A DNA stretch of 64,000 nucleotides, from contig JBGCEO010000040.1 of assembly GCA_045106475.1 (NCBI GenBank), positions 21,527 to 85,526 on the forward strand, written 5' to 3'. The translations under genes were made by a program, and so were the position numbers. The notes below the pieces were generated by a model, which had not been told where the DNA came from, did no database searches, and saw nothing but the letters and a program-made list of their open reading frames with translations. Each line of letters starts with the position of its first letter. Position 1 is the first letter of the stretch. This document shows, piece after piece, positions 53,989 to 63,043 of the stretch. Source of the DNA: Granulosicoccus sp045106475. GTDB lineage: Bacteria; Pseudomonadota; Gammaproteobacteria; Granulosicoccales; Granulosicoccaceae.

Positions 53989-55254
53989 TTATTGAAAGAC
54001 TGCAGAAGGGTCATCAAGACTATCTGACCCTTCGACAGCCACACCATCAACGTCCAACGCAACCACCACCCGTTCGATTGTCCGTGTTTGTGCAATCAAT
54101 GCATCAATGGCATCCTGAACAATGGCATTACCCTTAACATTGCCCTCCGCAATCAATTGATCATAAGCCTGGCCCTCGTGTTGGCTTTCCAGCAAGACAG
54201 CTAGCATAGCCACACTGTTTTCCAGATCGCCTTTCAACTCTTGAGCCAAAGCATTGTCTTGCTCCTTTATCAGACCCAGCAAAGATGGCCCCGTAATAAG
54301 CCCCCCATCTGATCGTTTGTACTGCCCCAGCAGTACATTCTGTATCCCTAAACCATCGTAGTAGTGTGATGCTGATGTATTGTCAGCAAAACAGTCATGC
54401 TCCTCTTCCGGATCATGAAGCATCAAACCTAGCTGCATGCGTTCGCCAGCCAATTCGCCATAACTCAGAGAGCCCATACCAGTAAGCATGGCAGCAATGG
54501 CACCATCTTCGCCTAAGTCGTTCAAGGCTGTACGCGCGTCTCCACCCTCTGCCCAGGCAGTGGCCATATATTGCAAGTCGGATACAAGCAGATCAGTCAC
54601 AGCTACGAGGTAATCAGAACGTCGGTCACAGTGCTCGTTTGTACAATTACCGGTATCAAAATCTGTGTGCAATCGATTACCCGCGCCTGCCTTACCGGCA
54701 TTCAAGTCCTGCCCCCACAAAAGGAATTCGATCGCGTGGTAACCCGTGGCTACGTTGGACTCGATTCCACCAGCCTCATGTAATTCAGTTGCCAGTAACT
54801 CTGGCGTGATAACACTCGCATCAATCGTTTGACCATTAATGAGCAGTGAGGAATGAGCAATGATATTGGCGGTGTAAAAATCATTTGCATCTGACTCTGA
54901 TCCATAACTGCTATCTACATAGTCAATCAGGCCTTCATCCAAAGGCCAGGCATTCACCTTGCCTTCCCAGTCATCAACAATGGCATTACCAAATCGGTAA
55001 ACCTCGGTCTGCTGATAAGGAACACGGGCGTCAAGCCAGCCCAGCTTTGCCGCTGTGAGCGTATTTTCTGATGGCGCAGCGATAAGTTCGGCTACCCGCT
55101 CCTTCAGTGTCAGTGCCGTACTCAACGAGTCTGCATAGCCTGCCTGCGCAATGTCCGCATAGTTCTTGATCACAGCGGGAGCATCGGCCTGCGCCAGACC
55201 ACTGGACGCAAGCCCGATAGCCATTACTGAGAATAACGGGGTTTTCCAGTCCAC
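53989..55254 (-). CDS. Imelysin/IrpA-type iron-regulated protein (first gene of operon)
   Basis: The GTG at 55254 follows a strong AAGGAG ribosome site (6 bp spacing) and starts a signal peptide (VDWKTPLFSVMAIGLASSGLAQA), giving 421 residues; a farther ATG at 55305 would lack this. GYHAIEFLLWGQD carries the HxxE motif of imelysin M75 peptidases. In relatives such as IcmP/IrpA this family is iron-regulated and outer-membrane or periplasm-located. A Fur-like palindrome lies just upstream. Confidence 0.9.
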   Translation of the reverse strand: MDWKTPLFSVMAIGLASSGLAQADAPAVIKNYADIAQAGYADSLSTALTLKERVAELIAAPSENTLTAAKLGWLDARVPYQQTEVYRFGNAIVDDWEGKVNAWPLDEGLIDYVDSSYGSESDANDFYTANIIAHSSLLINGQTIDASVITPELLATELHEAGGIESNVATGYHAIEFLLWGQDLNAGKAGAGNRLHTDFDTGNCTNEHCDRRSDYLVAVTDLLVSDLQYMATAWAEGGDARTALNDLGEDGAIAAMLTGMGSLSYGELAGERMQLGLMLHDPEEEHDCFADNTSASHYYDGLGIQNVLLGQYKRSDGGLITGPSLLGLIKEQDNALAQELKGDLENSVAMLAVLLESQHEGQAYDQLIAEGNVKGNAIVQDAIDALIAQTRTIERVVVALDVDGVAVEGSDSLDDPSAVFQ

Positions 55255-55278
55255 AAAGATCTCCTTACGATTAGTAAT

Positions 55279-55303
55279 GTTAATAGGAATGATTCGTATT
55301 AAC
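55279..55303 (-). promoter_or_regulatory. Fur-box-like palindrome
   Basis: Core AATAGGAAT-G-ATTCGTATT (55282-55300) is a 9-1-9 inverted repeat with one mismatch, the geometry of a Fur box; the symmetry extends to 12-base arms around 55291. It begins 24 bp upstream of the imelysin GTG. With the iron-type operon downstream, Fur-mediated repression by iron is the expected control. Confidence 0.75.
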
Positions 55304-55374
55304 AATATACCACTCGCTTTTGACGGTGGTGTGACGCAATGGATTAGCTTTTAAGACGCCTCGACATACGATGG

Positions 55375-56370
55375 CTAAGCCGAAAACCCGTTCGCAGCCG
55401 CAATCAGCAACTTCTCATCAACGTTACCGCCGGACACAACACAAATGACTGCATCGCCCTCTATCGAGGTTCCATCCAGCGCTGCTGCCAGCGCAACAGC
55501 CCCACCCGGCTCTACAACCAGTTTCAAACGCATGAGCGCCTGACCCATAGCATGCAAGACAGCATCATCGCCTACACTGATCCCAGGGCCTGCCATTGCC
55601 TTGAGCATAGGAAACGTAAGCTCACCGGGCATCGGCGTGACAATGGCATCACAGAATGAATCGGGCTGTCCCTCATTAGCAAGCCGTTTACCCGCTATCA
55701 ATGAGCGGCAGGTGTCATCAGCTGCCGCTGGTTCCACAGGCCTCACTCGTAGTGACGGAGCTGTATTATCAAGAGCAAGGGCAACACCTGCCGACAAACC
55801 ACCGCCTCCGCAACAAACCAGAACATCAGCTTCAGTCACACCCATCTCTCTTGCCTGTTCTGCGATTTCAAGACCACAGGTCGCCTGACCAGCTATTACC
55901 ATCGGCTCGTCATAAGGCCTTATTAACGTTAAACCTCGTTCTAGAGCGAGTGCTTCACCCACTGCCTCTCGGGATTCACCATTAGCCCGATCATAAGTGA
56001 TAACTGTTGCACCCAATGCTTTGGTATTAGCAAGCTTAAGCGCAGGGGAATCTTCGGGCATAACCACAATGGCCGGAATGCCATGCAATGCTGCGGCAGC
56101 TGCAATACCCTGCGCATGATTGCCTGACGAGTAAGCGATGACGCCCCGTTTTCTTACCGTGTCATCCAATGAGCTAATTGCATTCCAGGCTCCTCTGAAT
56201 TTAAAAGATCCAGTGCGCTGTAATACTTCTGCTTTGATCAATAACCTTCTACCAGCTAATTCGTTTAGATAGGGGCTCTCCAACAGGGGTGTGCGAACCA
56301 CAACCGATTTAAGATTGTCCGCGGCCTGGTAGACGTCATCGATGGATATTGCGAAGGCTTGCTGAGTCAT
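55375..56370 (-). CDS. Serine/threonine dehydratase (PLP, IlvA/TdcB-like fold)
   Basis: 331 residues, without an ACT regulatory domain, so catabolic type rather than IlvA. PLP lysine in RTGSFKFRGAWNA, AYSSGNHAQGIA, the phosphate-binding CCGGGGLSAG, and a C-terminal CVVSGGN. It may deaminate L-threonine or L-serine, or act as serine/threo-3-hydroxyaspartate dehydratase. It lies between the iron operon and a dehydratase of the enolase superfamily, in the same direction. Confidence 0.9.
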   Translation of the reverse strand: MTQQAFAISIDDVYQAADNLKSVVVRTPLLESPYLNELAGRRLLIKAEVLQRTGSFKFRGAWNAISSLDDTVRKRGVIAYSSGNHAQGIAAAAALHGIPAIVVMPEDSPALKLANTKALGATVITYDRANGESREAVGEALALERGLTLIRPYDEPMVIAGQATCGLEIAEQAREMGVTEADVLVCCGGGGLSAGVALALDNTAPSLRVRPVEPAAADDTCRSLIAGKRLANEGQPDSFCDAIVTPMPGELTFPMLKAMAGPGISVGDDAVLHAMGQALMRLKLVVEPGGAVALAAALDGTSIEGDAVICVVSGGNVDEKLLIAAANGFSA

Positions 56371-56469
56371 GGCGTGTAACGTGGATGAGTTAATTTAACG
56401 GCACTGGTCGGCGGGCATGTCGCTCCTGCAGATTAGGCAAGAAGAGCGACCGAAGCATACCGCGCTTGC

Positions 56470-57660
56470 TCAGACTTCAGCAGGGTCTTCCTGCATCTCT
56501 AAATGAAGAGCAGAACCGGTGTAAGGATTTGCAAGCGCAGTGTCTATATCCAACTCCACACCGATACCGGGGGTAGTGGGAGGTATGACATAACCTGCTT
56601 CCCATTGCATCGGCGACTTAAGAATCCTTGCGTGGAAACCACCCCAGGTTTCGATGCTCTCGAGTATCAAAAAATTAGGTGTGCAGGTGGCCAGTTGTAC
56701 ATTGGCAGCCCCTTCTACAGGTCCGCAGTATAAATGCGGCGCAATTTGCGCATAGTAGGTTTCTGCCATGCTTGCTATCTTCTTGGCCTCTAGAAGACCA
56801 CCCACTCGACCCAAAGCCATTTGCAATATCGAGGCAGCCTGTTCTTCTAAAACACGGGCAAACTCGTATTTGGTTGTTAATCTCTCACCAGTCGCAACCG
56901 GGATGGATGTTTGCCTGGCAACCCTTGCCATCTCCTTTGGATTTTCTGGTGGCGTAGGCTCCTCAAACCAGAGCGGATCGCTGGACTCCAGACGTTGTGC
57001 AAGTCGTATTGCACCTGCGGCTGTAAATTGTCCGTGAGTGCCGAACAGTAGATCCGCGCGTGTACCAACGGCTTTTCGCAAGGTCTTTACAAATCGCTCT
57101 GAACGGTCGAGATCAGCCATGGATGGCTGGCGGCCGTCATAGACCGTGTACGGTCCTGCCGGATCGAACTTCAGCGCGGTAAACCCCATCTCAACATATT
57201 CAAGTGCGCGCTCAGCGGCCAGATCAGGGTCAGAGTAAACCGATAAGTCTTCGCCCTCGCGTGGATAAATATACGTATAAGTCCGAAGCCGATCATGCAC
57301 TCGGCCACCTAGTAGTTCATACACAGGTTTCTCTACAGACTTACCCACGATATCCCAACAAGCCGTTTCAATACCACTGAGCACACTCATCAGGGATAAG
57401 TCAGGGCGCAAGGTATAGCCTCGTCCATACACTCGACGCCATAGGCGCTCAACATGAAACGGATCGCTGCCCTGTACATGATGCTCGAAGACATCTTCAA
57501 TCATTGCTTGCACAACAGCGGGGCTGAAGGTTGCTGTGTAGACCTCGCCAACTCCTTCTATACCACTATCGCTGATGAGTTTTACAAATATAAAATATCG
57601 TCCGCCGAAGTGCGGTGGTGGATTTCCGACGACATAGGTTTCAAGTGTTTCAATTTTCAT
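56470..57660 (-). CDS. Enolase-superfamily dehydratase (MR/MLE, galactonate dehydratase-like)
   Basis: 396 residues with a capping domain (1-115) and a TIM-barrel domain. ALKFD carries the usual catalytic-strand lysine region; LWFEEP and TGERL hold two acidic metal ligands; His and Glu later (APHLYCGP, ILESIE) are as in the family. The first metal ligand and base pair, DFH in galactonate dehydratase, reads GTH here, so the Asp is Gly. The substrate (an acid sugar) is not assigned. Stand-alone, 99 bp after the dehydratase gene. Confidence 0.82.
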   Translation of the reverse strand: MKIETLETYVVGNPPPHFGGRYFIFVKLISDSGIEGVGEVYTATFSPAVVQAMIEDVFEHHVQGSDPFHVERLWRRVYGRGYTLRPDLSLMSVLSGIETACWDIVGKSVEKPVYELLGGRVHDRLRTYTYIYPREGEDLSVYSDPDLAAERALEYVEMGFTALKFDPAGPYTVYDGRQPSMADLDRSERFVKTLRKAVGTRADLLFGTHGQFTAAGAIRLAQRLESSDPLWFEEPTPPENPKEMARVARQTSIPVATGERLTTKYEFARVLEEQAASILQMALGRVGGLLEAKKIASMAETYYAQIAPHLYCGPVEGAANVQLATCTPNFLILESIETWGGFHARILKSPMQWEAGYVIPPTTPGIGVELDIDTALANPYTGSALHLEMQEDPAEV

Positions 57661-57710
57661 GTCGTGAATAACACCTTATACATTGCAGGGGTAGCTTCAA
57701 ATGGAGTGGA

Positions 57711-58697
57711 TTAGTTGCTGGTACCCAGATCAACAATATCGACATAGGTATCACTGGTCTTTATTGTCCATACAATACCTAAAGCAAAACCTGTCTGCGT
57801 TGTTGTTTCAAACAATGGGCTATCCTGATTACGCGCCCCTTCATACAATCCAGAAAAGAAACCTGTAAAAATCCGAACATTTCGCAAAGGCCGAATACCT
57901 ATGCCAGCAAACAGCTTGGTTTCCAGATAGCCAGCCTTGGCATTAAACGCTGGACGACTATCGGTTACAAACTCCGGATCCACTTCATAGAAGTAGTCTT
58001 GTAATTTCTCACTGGCAAACGTCGTGCTAAGGGCAGTTATCAGATCAATACCAGATCCCCTGAAGTTGCCATAATTGACGCCCACCCCGAATTCAGCAAC
58101 CCACCCCTGAGAACTGACCTTGCTGAAATCTGTTGCGAATACCGCTCGCAGTTCCGAGGTAAAGCGTCCTTGCAGGCGACCGCCTGCAGGTTTGTTTTCA
58201 TCAAACAAACGCACCTCGAGTTGAGGCCCAATCTCAAATAGAAAATCAAGATCAGGCAATCCTTCCCTAACACCGTCACCATCAGAACTGGCATTCAGCG
58301 AGCCGCCTACCGATACATCAAGCTTTACGCGTGGCTTTTCTATAGCGACAGCTCTTACGCCACCACCTCCAATTCTCAGGGCCGAGGTACGATAGATAAA
58401 AAAGGGTAACGCGATAGCTCGCTGATTTTCATCGTTAGAAGCCGGATAGTCGAAACCTGAGAAATAGCCTCCGCCTACACCGAATTCCCATGTGGGCCGC
58501 TGTATGACAGACGTGGGTTCTGGCGTTGATTGCGATTCATTTTCAAGAGGTGCCATCGAATCGGGATCAGAGAGAATATCCTGCTCAGCTTTTGGGCTGG
58601 TTTGCGCCAATCCCATAGTGGCAAAGCCTATAAGAGCCACGCAAACTGGGAGAGCGAACAGAGCTCGCCTGCCTCGATTTGAAAATCTAGAGCTCAC
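57711..58697 (-). CDS. MipA/OmpV family outer membrane protein
   Basis: 328 residues. Signal peptide to about GLAQT (30), a Pro/Ser-rich linker, then a beta-rich barrel region starting WEFGVGGGYFSGFDYPAS, the usual MipA/OmpV entrance, and ending in aromatic strands. MipA proteins can scaffold murein enzymes or act as small-solute barrels. It is divergent from nudC. Confidence 0.85.
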   Translation of the reverse strand: MSSRFSNRGRRALFALPVCVALIGFATMGLAQTSPKAEQDILSDPDSMAPLENESQSTPEPTSVIQRPTWEFGVGGGYFSGFDYPASNDENQRAIALPFFIYRTSALRIGGGGVRAVAIEKPRVKLDVSVGGSLNASSDGDGVREGLPDLDFLFEIGPQLEVRLFDENKPAGGRLQGRFTSELRAVFATDFSKVSSQGWVAEFGVGVNYGNFRGSGIDLITALSTTFASEKLQDYFYEVDPEFVTDSRPAFNAKAGYLETKLFAGIGIRPLRNVRIFTGFFSGLYEGARNQDSPLFETTTQTGFALGIVWTIKTSDTYVDIVDLGTSN

Positions 58698-58852
58698 TTA
58701 ATTTTAAATTGTAGTGCCAGAACATATCATACCGTCTCCGGAATCGATGGTTAGCAAGTCTGGGCAATATATATTGAGTTATGCCCCAGAACAGTATTGC
58801 GACCCCGAGTTGCCACGTATACTGATTTAGCGATTCTTGAGATTTTATTATC

Positions 58853-59812
58853 ATGTTCTATGCCTACAGTACATTAGACCGTGCTGATCACCTTCGTAAA
58901 GATGAGCGGGCCTTAGTTAGACTGAGATCTGCCGATACTGCCCGACTTGTTCCGGTCTGGCGAGGGAAATCATTGGTTAGCGCTCTAAGCGATACCCACC
59001 CGACCCAGGCTATGCTGCTTGCACATGACTGCGCTGTGCCAGACAAACAAACTGTATTTCTGGGACAGGAAGATGGGCTTAGCTATTTTGCAGTGGATGT
59101 TTCAGAACTTGACGAAGCCAGCCTGGAACAACTGGCCATGCGGGCAAAAAATCGAGATGAACAATCCCTACCGGCCCTATTCGCTGATCTGCGTAGTGTC
59201 GGGCCTGTGCTGCCGGATAAGGATGGTTCGCTGCTGGCCTATGCACGAGGCCTTATCTACTGGAATGATTGCACCCGATTCTGCACACGCTGCGGACATT
59301 CACTCATGACAAGTAATGGTGGTCATATTCGTCAATGCTGCAACGAATCCTGCGGCCACCTGGTATTTCCTCGCACCGACCCTGCGGTCATAATGCTGGT
59401 CAGTTACACGCCGGAAGATGGCGGTCAGCCAGTTTGCCTGCTGGGTAGAAGCCCTAACTTTCCTGCTGGCGTGTATTCAACACTGGCAGGATTCGTAGAA
59501 CCGGGAGAAAGCCTGGAACAAGCCGTACAACGAGAGGTTAAAGAAGAGGCATCAATTGATACACATGAGGTGCGATATGTAAGCTCACAGCCCTGGCCCT
59601 TCCCGCGCTCCATAATGCTTGGATTTGAAGCCACTGCTCTAAGCACTGATATTATCTGCGACCCAACTGAAATCGAAGATGCAAAATGGTTCACAAGGGA
59701 ACAACTAAAGACGTTTGGAAATTGGGGTGACGAGACCCCAGGCTACAAACTCCCACGAGTTGATTCAATTTCAAGGCTTCTAATTGATCGCTGGCTGCAG
59801 CAATCTTCATAA
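58853..59812 (+). CDS. nudC: NAD(+)/NADH pyrophosphatase NudC
   Basis: 319 residues. A zinc ribbon (CTRFCTRCG and CCNESCG) precedes the Nudix domain. The Nudix box GFVEPGESLEQAVQREVKEE (with EEAS in place of the common EESG) and the NudC signature SQPWPFPRS are present. It cleaves NADH and removes NAD caps from RNA. Length is longer than E. coli NudC because of an extended N-terminal domain. Confidence 0.93.
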   Translation: MFYAYSTLDRADHLRKDERALVRLRSADTARLVPVWRGKSLVSALSDTHPTQAMLLAHDCAVPDKQTVFLGQEDGLSYFAVDVSELDEASLEQLAMRAKNRDEQSLPALFADLRSVGPVLPDKDGSLLAYARGLIYWNDCTRFCTRCGHSLMTSNGGHIRQCCNESCGHLVFPRTDPAVIMLVSYTPEDGGQPVCLLGRSPNFPAGVYSTLAGFVEPGESLEQAVQREVKEEASIDTHEVRYVSSQPWPFPRSIMLGFEATALSTDIICDPTEIEDAKWFTREQLKTFGNWGDETPGYKLPRVDSISRLLIDRWLQQSS

Positions 59813-59979
59813 AATGTCTATGCCGCCGACCCAAAAGCTTCTGGTCGGCAATAGATCAATTCAAACAGTAGCGCATAAATATGTGCCATGATATTGTTTA
59901 GATACTATAAATCTGCTAGTCCTATGCTCTTAACGTATAAGTAGATTAAACCGCCACTCGCGCACCAAAGGACAGAAAA

Positions 59980-60477
59980 TTGAAACGATACCCGCACATC
60001 AAAGCCCTTTTGTTGTTGAGTAGCTCAGTGTTGATCGGCTGCGCGGGCACTGTGAGAGAACCTGTATTAGAATCGAATAAAGACCCAAGCTTTCAATACG
60101 ATGGGGTTTACCTGGCTTCTGTTAAACATGCCGGTGGAATTCAATACATAGAGAGTTGGGAATTCAACTGTGGCCCTCAAGAGTTCGAATTCCAATTTGC
60201 TATCAATGAAAGCGTTATCAACATGGGCGCTAATGAAGCTGGCGTCCAGCAAACAGGCTTCGTTGATAAGGATGGACGCTTCAGAGTACCTATTCCCACC
60301 GATAATTCCATCAGGGCATCAGGCCGATCTGACGCTACCATCAACAATGGTCAGGTCACCATTATTTTGCAAGGCGAACTCAAAGGTGACGAGCCCTTTG
60401 GATACTACGTGCAAGGAGTAAAACAGTTTAATAACAAGGGTTGTTCTTACCGGATGAACTTTTCCAAAACTCAGTAG
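59980..60477 (+). CDS. Small lipoprotein, unknown function
   Basis: 165 residues. Start is a TTG at 59980 behind GGACAG. Signal and lipobox LIGCAG put the lipidated Cys at about 21. The mature part is a short beta-rich domain with two cysteines (FNCGPQEF and KGCSYR). No family recognised; probably an outer-membrane-attached lipoprotein. Confidence 0.7.
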   Translation: MKRYPHIKALLLLSSSVLIGCAGTVREPVLESNKDPSFQYDGVYLASVKHAGGIQYIESWEFNCGPQEFEFQFAINESVINMGANEAGVQQTGFVDKDGRFRVPIPTDNSIRASGRSDATINNGQVTIILQGELKGDEPFGYYVQGVKQFNNKGCSYRMNFSKTQ

Positions 60478-60551
60478 TTAAAGCTCAACCTCCAGCAATG
60501 CAGCCCCCCTGTTTAGATAACGGCAGTCAAACCGTTTGCTGCTAGCGCCCG

Positions 60552-61703
60552 ATGAAAAATCCTCCACCTGACAGGGACAATATATCCGCAGCCAATGAGC
60601 TTGCTGATTCAGTTGCAAAACCTTTTGAGCGTGCAACGGCTATGCCTCGTAGTGTGTATCTAAGTTCTGAGTTTCTCCATCAGGAAATAGACTGCATATT
60701 TAAGCAAGACTGGTTTTGCGCAGGTCGAGCCAGTGCGCTTAAACAACCCGGCGACTACCTCACTCTAGAATTGGCAGGCCAACCCATTATGGTAGTCCGC
60801 GATAAAAAGGGTTCATTGCATGCACAATCAAATGTCTGTTTGCACCGGATGTCCACCCTATTGGAAGGCCGTGGCAATAAGTCGACAATAGTGTGTCCCT
60901 ATCACGCCTGGACCTACGAATTAGATGGAAAGTTGCGGGGTGCACCTGCTATGGAGGCCAACCGATCTTTTTGCAAAGACGGTTTGCGTTTACCAACGAT
61001 TCGTTGCGAAGAATGGCTTGGCTGGATAATGGTAAGCCTTAACGATGAAGCTACACCGGTCGCTGAAGTTCTGCTTGACGTCCAACATCTCGTTGAAGAT
61101 TTTGGAATGGAAGATTATCAAGAGACATTTTTCGAGAACCACAAATGGAACACGAATTGGAAAGTGTTAGCGGAGAATTTTATGGAGAGCTACCACCTTC
61201 CTGTTTGTCACAAAGGAACCATTGGAGGCTTATCAAAACTTGATGAAATGCTGTGCCCTCCTGGCCTTCCCGCATTTAACTACCACACAATACTCAAGGA
61301 TGATTCTTTAAAAATAGCGATGGCGCACAGCAGCAACTCGCGATTACAAGGAGACAGGCGCAGAACCACCTACTTGATTGCCATCTATCCAAGCCTGCTA
61401 ATCACATTAACACCCGGCTACTTCTGGTATTTATCTCTTCATCCTGATGGCGTGGGAAAAGTGAATATTATGTTTGGAGGTGGAATGTCTCCCGACTATG
61501 TCAACGACCCTGAAGCGCAGCAGCATTTCAAAAATCTTAAGACCCTACTGGATGACGTTAATGTGGAAGACCGCGGCTGCACCGAAAAAGTTTACAAGGG
61601 TCTGTGTTCTTCGTTTGCACAACCCGGACCCTTATCTCACCTGGAACGCCCCAACTATGATTTCGCTCACTACTTGCATGAGCGCATCAATTTAAGCTCA
61701 TAG
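60552..61703 (+). CDS. Rieske non-haem iron oxygenase, alpha subunit (CntA-like)
   Basis: 383 residues. Rieske cluster ligands CLHRMS and CPYHAW (about 98-120); mononuclear iron ligands His-His in ENFMESYHLPVCH and Asp in EDRGCTE. The bridging residue is Glu (FMES) where naphthalene dioxygenase has Asp, as in the CntA/YeaW group that cleaves carnitine or other quaternary amines. No reductase or ferredoxin gene is adjacent, so the electron donor is encoded elsewhere. Confidence 0.88.
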   Translation: MKNPPPDRDNISAANELADSVAKPFERATAMPRSVYLSSEFLHQEIDCIFKQDWFCAGRASALKQPGDYLTLELAGQPIMVVRDKKGSLHAQSNVCLHRMSTLLEGRGNKSTIVCPYHAWTYELDGKLRGAPAMEANRSFCKDGLRLPTIRCEEWLGWIMVSLNDEATPVAEVLLDVQHLVEDFGMEDYQETFFENHKWNTNWKVLAENFMESYHLPVCHKGTIGGLSKLDEMLCPPGLPAFNYHTILKDDSLKIAMAHSSNSRLQGDRRRTTYLIAIYPSLLITLTPGYFWYLSLHPDGVGKVNIMFGGGMSPDYVNDPEAQQHFKNLKTLLDDVNVEDRGCTEKVYKGLCSSFAQPGPLSHLERPNYDFAHYLHERINLSS

Positions 61704-61713
61704 GAACGGCACA

Positions 61714-61845
61714 ATGACTTTGCCTATCGACATCATTACTGCACTTAACGAGATAAAAAGGGGAACTGCAAACCCGTTGGTCCACCATTGCCAAAAAGAG
61801 CTACACGAGTCAGACGACCACTACATGGCTAGTAAACTGGTTTAA
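61714..61845 (+). CDS. Possible small gene, 43 residues
   Basis: ATG at 61714 follows AGGAACGG after the Rieske gene stop by 10 bp. It reads MTLPIDIITALNEIK, a polar helix and HHYMASKLV-like end, stopping at 61843-61845, where its last 4 bp meet the AraC stop on the other strand. No family recognised; could be a coupled small partner of the oxygenase or a truncated gene. Confidence 0.4.
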   Translation: MTLPIDIITALNEIKRGTANPLVHHCQKELHESDDHYMASKLV

Positions 61846-62921
61846 CGTTTTGATTCACGCCACTCACTTGGACTGCATCCTTTTATTCGCCGAAACTCGC
61901 GATTAAAATTTGACTTGGTCAGAAAACCGGACTCTACCATTGCCTGAGTGATGGTGACGTCGCTGTTGTTTAACAAATCACAGGCGGCATTGATTCGGGC
62001 GCTGTTTACCCACTGCGACATGTTTTGTCCCGTATGTGTGTTGATTGCTTTGGAGATGATACGTGCCGGTACGCCCGCTTTTCTGGCCAATCGTTGCAGA
62101 TTAAGCTCAGTATCGGCATAAAGCCGCTCTTCAATCAGTAGTCTATTCAATAGCTCCAGTAGCGAAGAGTCGCCAGCTTCTGATTCTTTGGAATCCCGGG
62201 TGAGTCTGGACTCACTACCTTCGTTCACGACTCCCGGCTCAACATTGAGCGGATCGGACGATACATCAAGAGCTACGCCACCATCGCTCACTCTGCCCCG
62301 GCCAGCAAGTACAGACACCCATCCAAGCAACAGCAGAATAAAAAGGCTGACAAATCCAACAAGGTTTGCCGCATGCCTACCTTCATACAGCGCAAAATCA
62401 ATGGTAATGGCGATATCCACTGCCGTACTAATCACCGTCAATAACGCAGCACCCAAAAGAGCTTGCTGAGAGTTTTTCAGCCAACTCAACCTGACCAGCT
62501 GTAAAGAATCAGGGGCTCGACGAGCCAGCTGAATCAGCAGGCCTGTATAGATAAGCTTGGTCATGATCAGCGGTAAATCCACGAACCTGGGAAGCAATAT
62601 GGCCGAGATCACAACAGTCGTTGCTGGTAAAAAATGCACCCAATCACGGGCTAGCTGAACCACAGGTCCGTGCCGCCCCAGACTGCGAAAGGCCAGATAC
62701 AGCAGCGACAAACTGATGATTGCAAGCGTTGCGGCAATGGGCAAGAGAACGATTAAATCCCAGGACCACCTCAAACCGATCAACACCATGGATAGGGCAT
62801 TGAGGTAGATAACCGCCGAAAACACTTTACCGGTCGGAGTTTCCTTTAATTGCCGGTAGTTGGATGCAGCCAAAATTACGAGCAAGAAGGCGACTACAAA
62901 AAGGGTGGGCAGCGATGTCAT
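61842..62921 (-). CDS. Membrane-bound AraC-family regulator (7TM-HTH type)
   Basis: 359 residues. About seven membrane helices (1-210), a polar linker (about 213-245), then the AraC DNA-binding domain with two HTH units (DTELNLQRLARKAGVPARIISKAIN and TQAMVESGFLTKSNFNREF). It is divergent from the secreted alpha/beta hydrolase gene, the most likely target. It should sense an extracellular or membrane signal. Convergent with the Rieske group. Confidence 0.88.
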   Translation of the reverse strand: MTSLPTLFVVAFLLVILAASNYRQLKETPTGKVFSAVIYLNALSMVLIGLRWSWDLIVLLPIAATLAIISLSLLYLAFRSLGRHGPVVQLARDWVHFLPATTVVISAILLPRFVDLPLIMTKLIYTGLLIQLARRAPDSLQLVRLSWLKNSQQALLGAALLTVISTAVDIAITIDFALYEGRHAANLVGFVSLFILLLLGWVSVLAGRGRVSDGGVALDVSSDPLNVEPGVVNEGSESRLTRDSKESEAGDSSLLELLNRLLIEERLYADTELNLQRLARKAGVPARIISKAINTHTGQNMSQWVNSARINAACDLLNNSDVTITQAMVESGFLTKSNFNREFRRIKGCSPSEWRESKR

Positions 62922-63043
62922 GGTCGTTTTAGGTAGAGGAGACGTTCTCTATCGCGTTTCAGGAGGTACTAGATCACGATTTAGGTCTCGAAATCAATAG
63001 CTTACGCCGATACTGATCTCACTCCATCAACTGAGGCATTATC

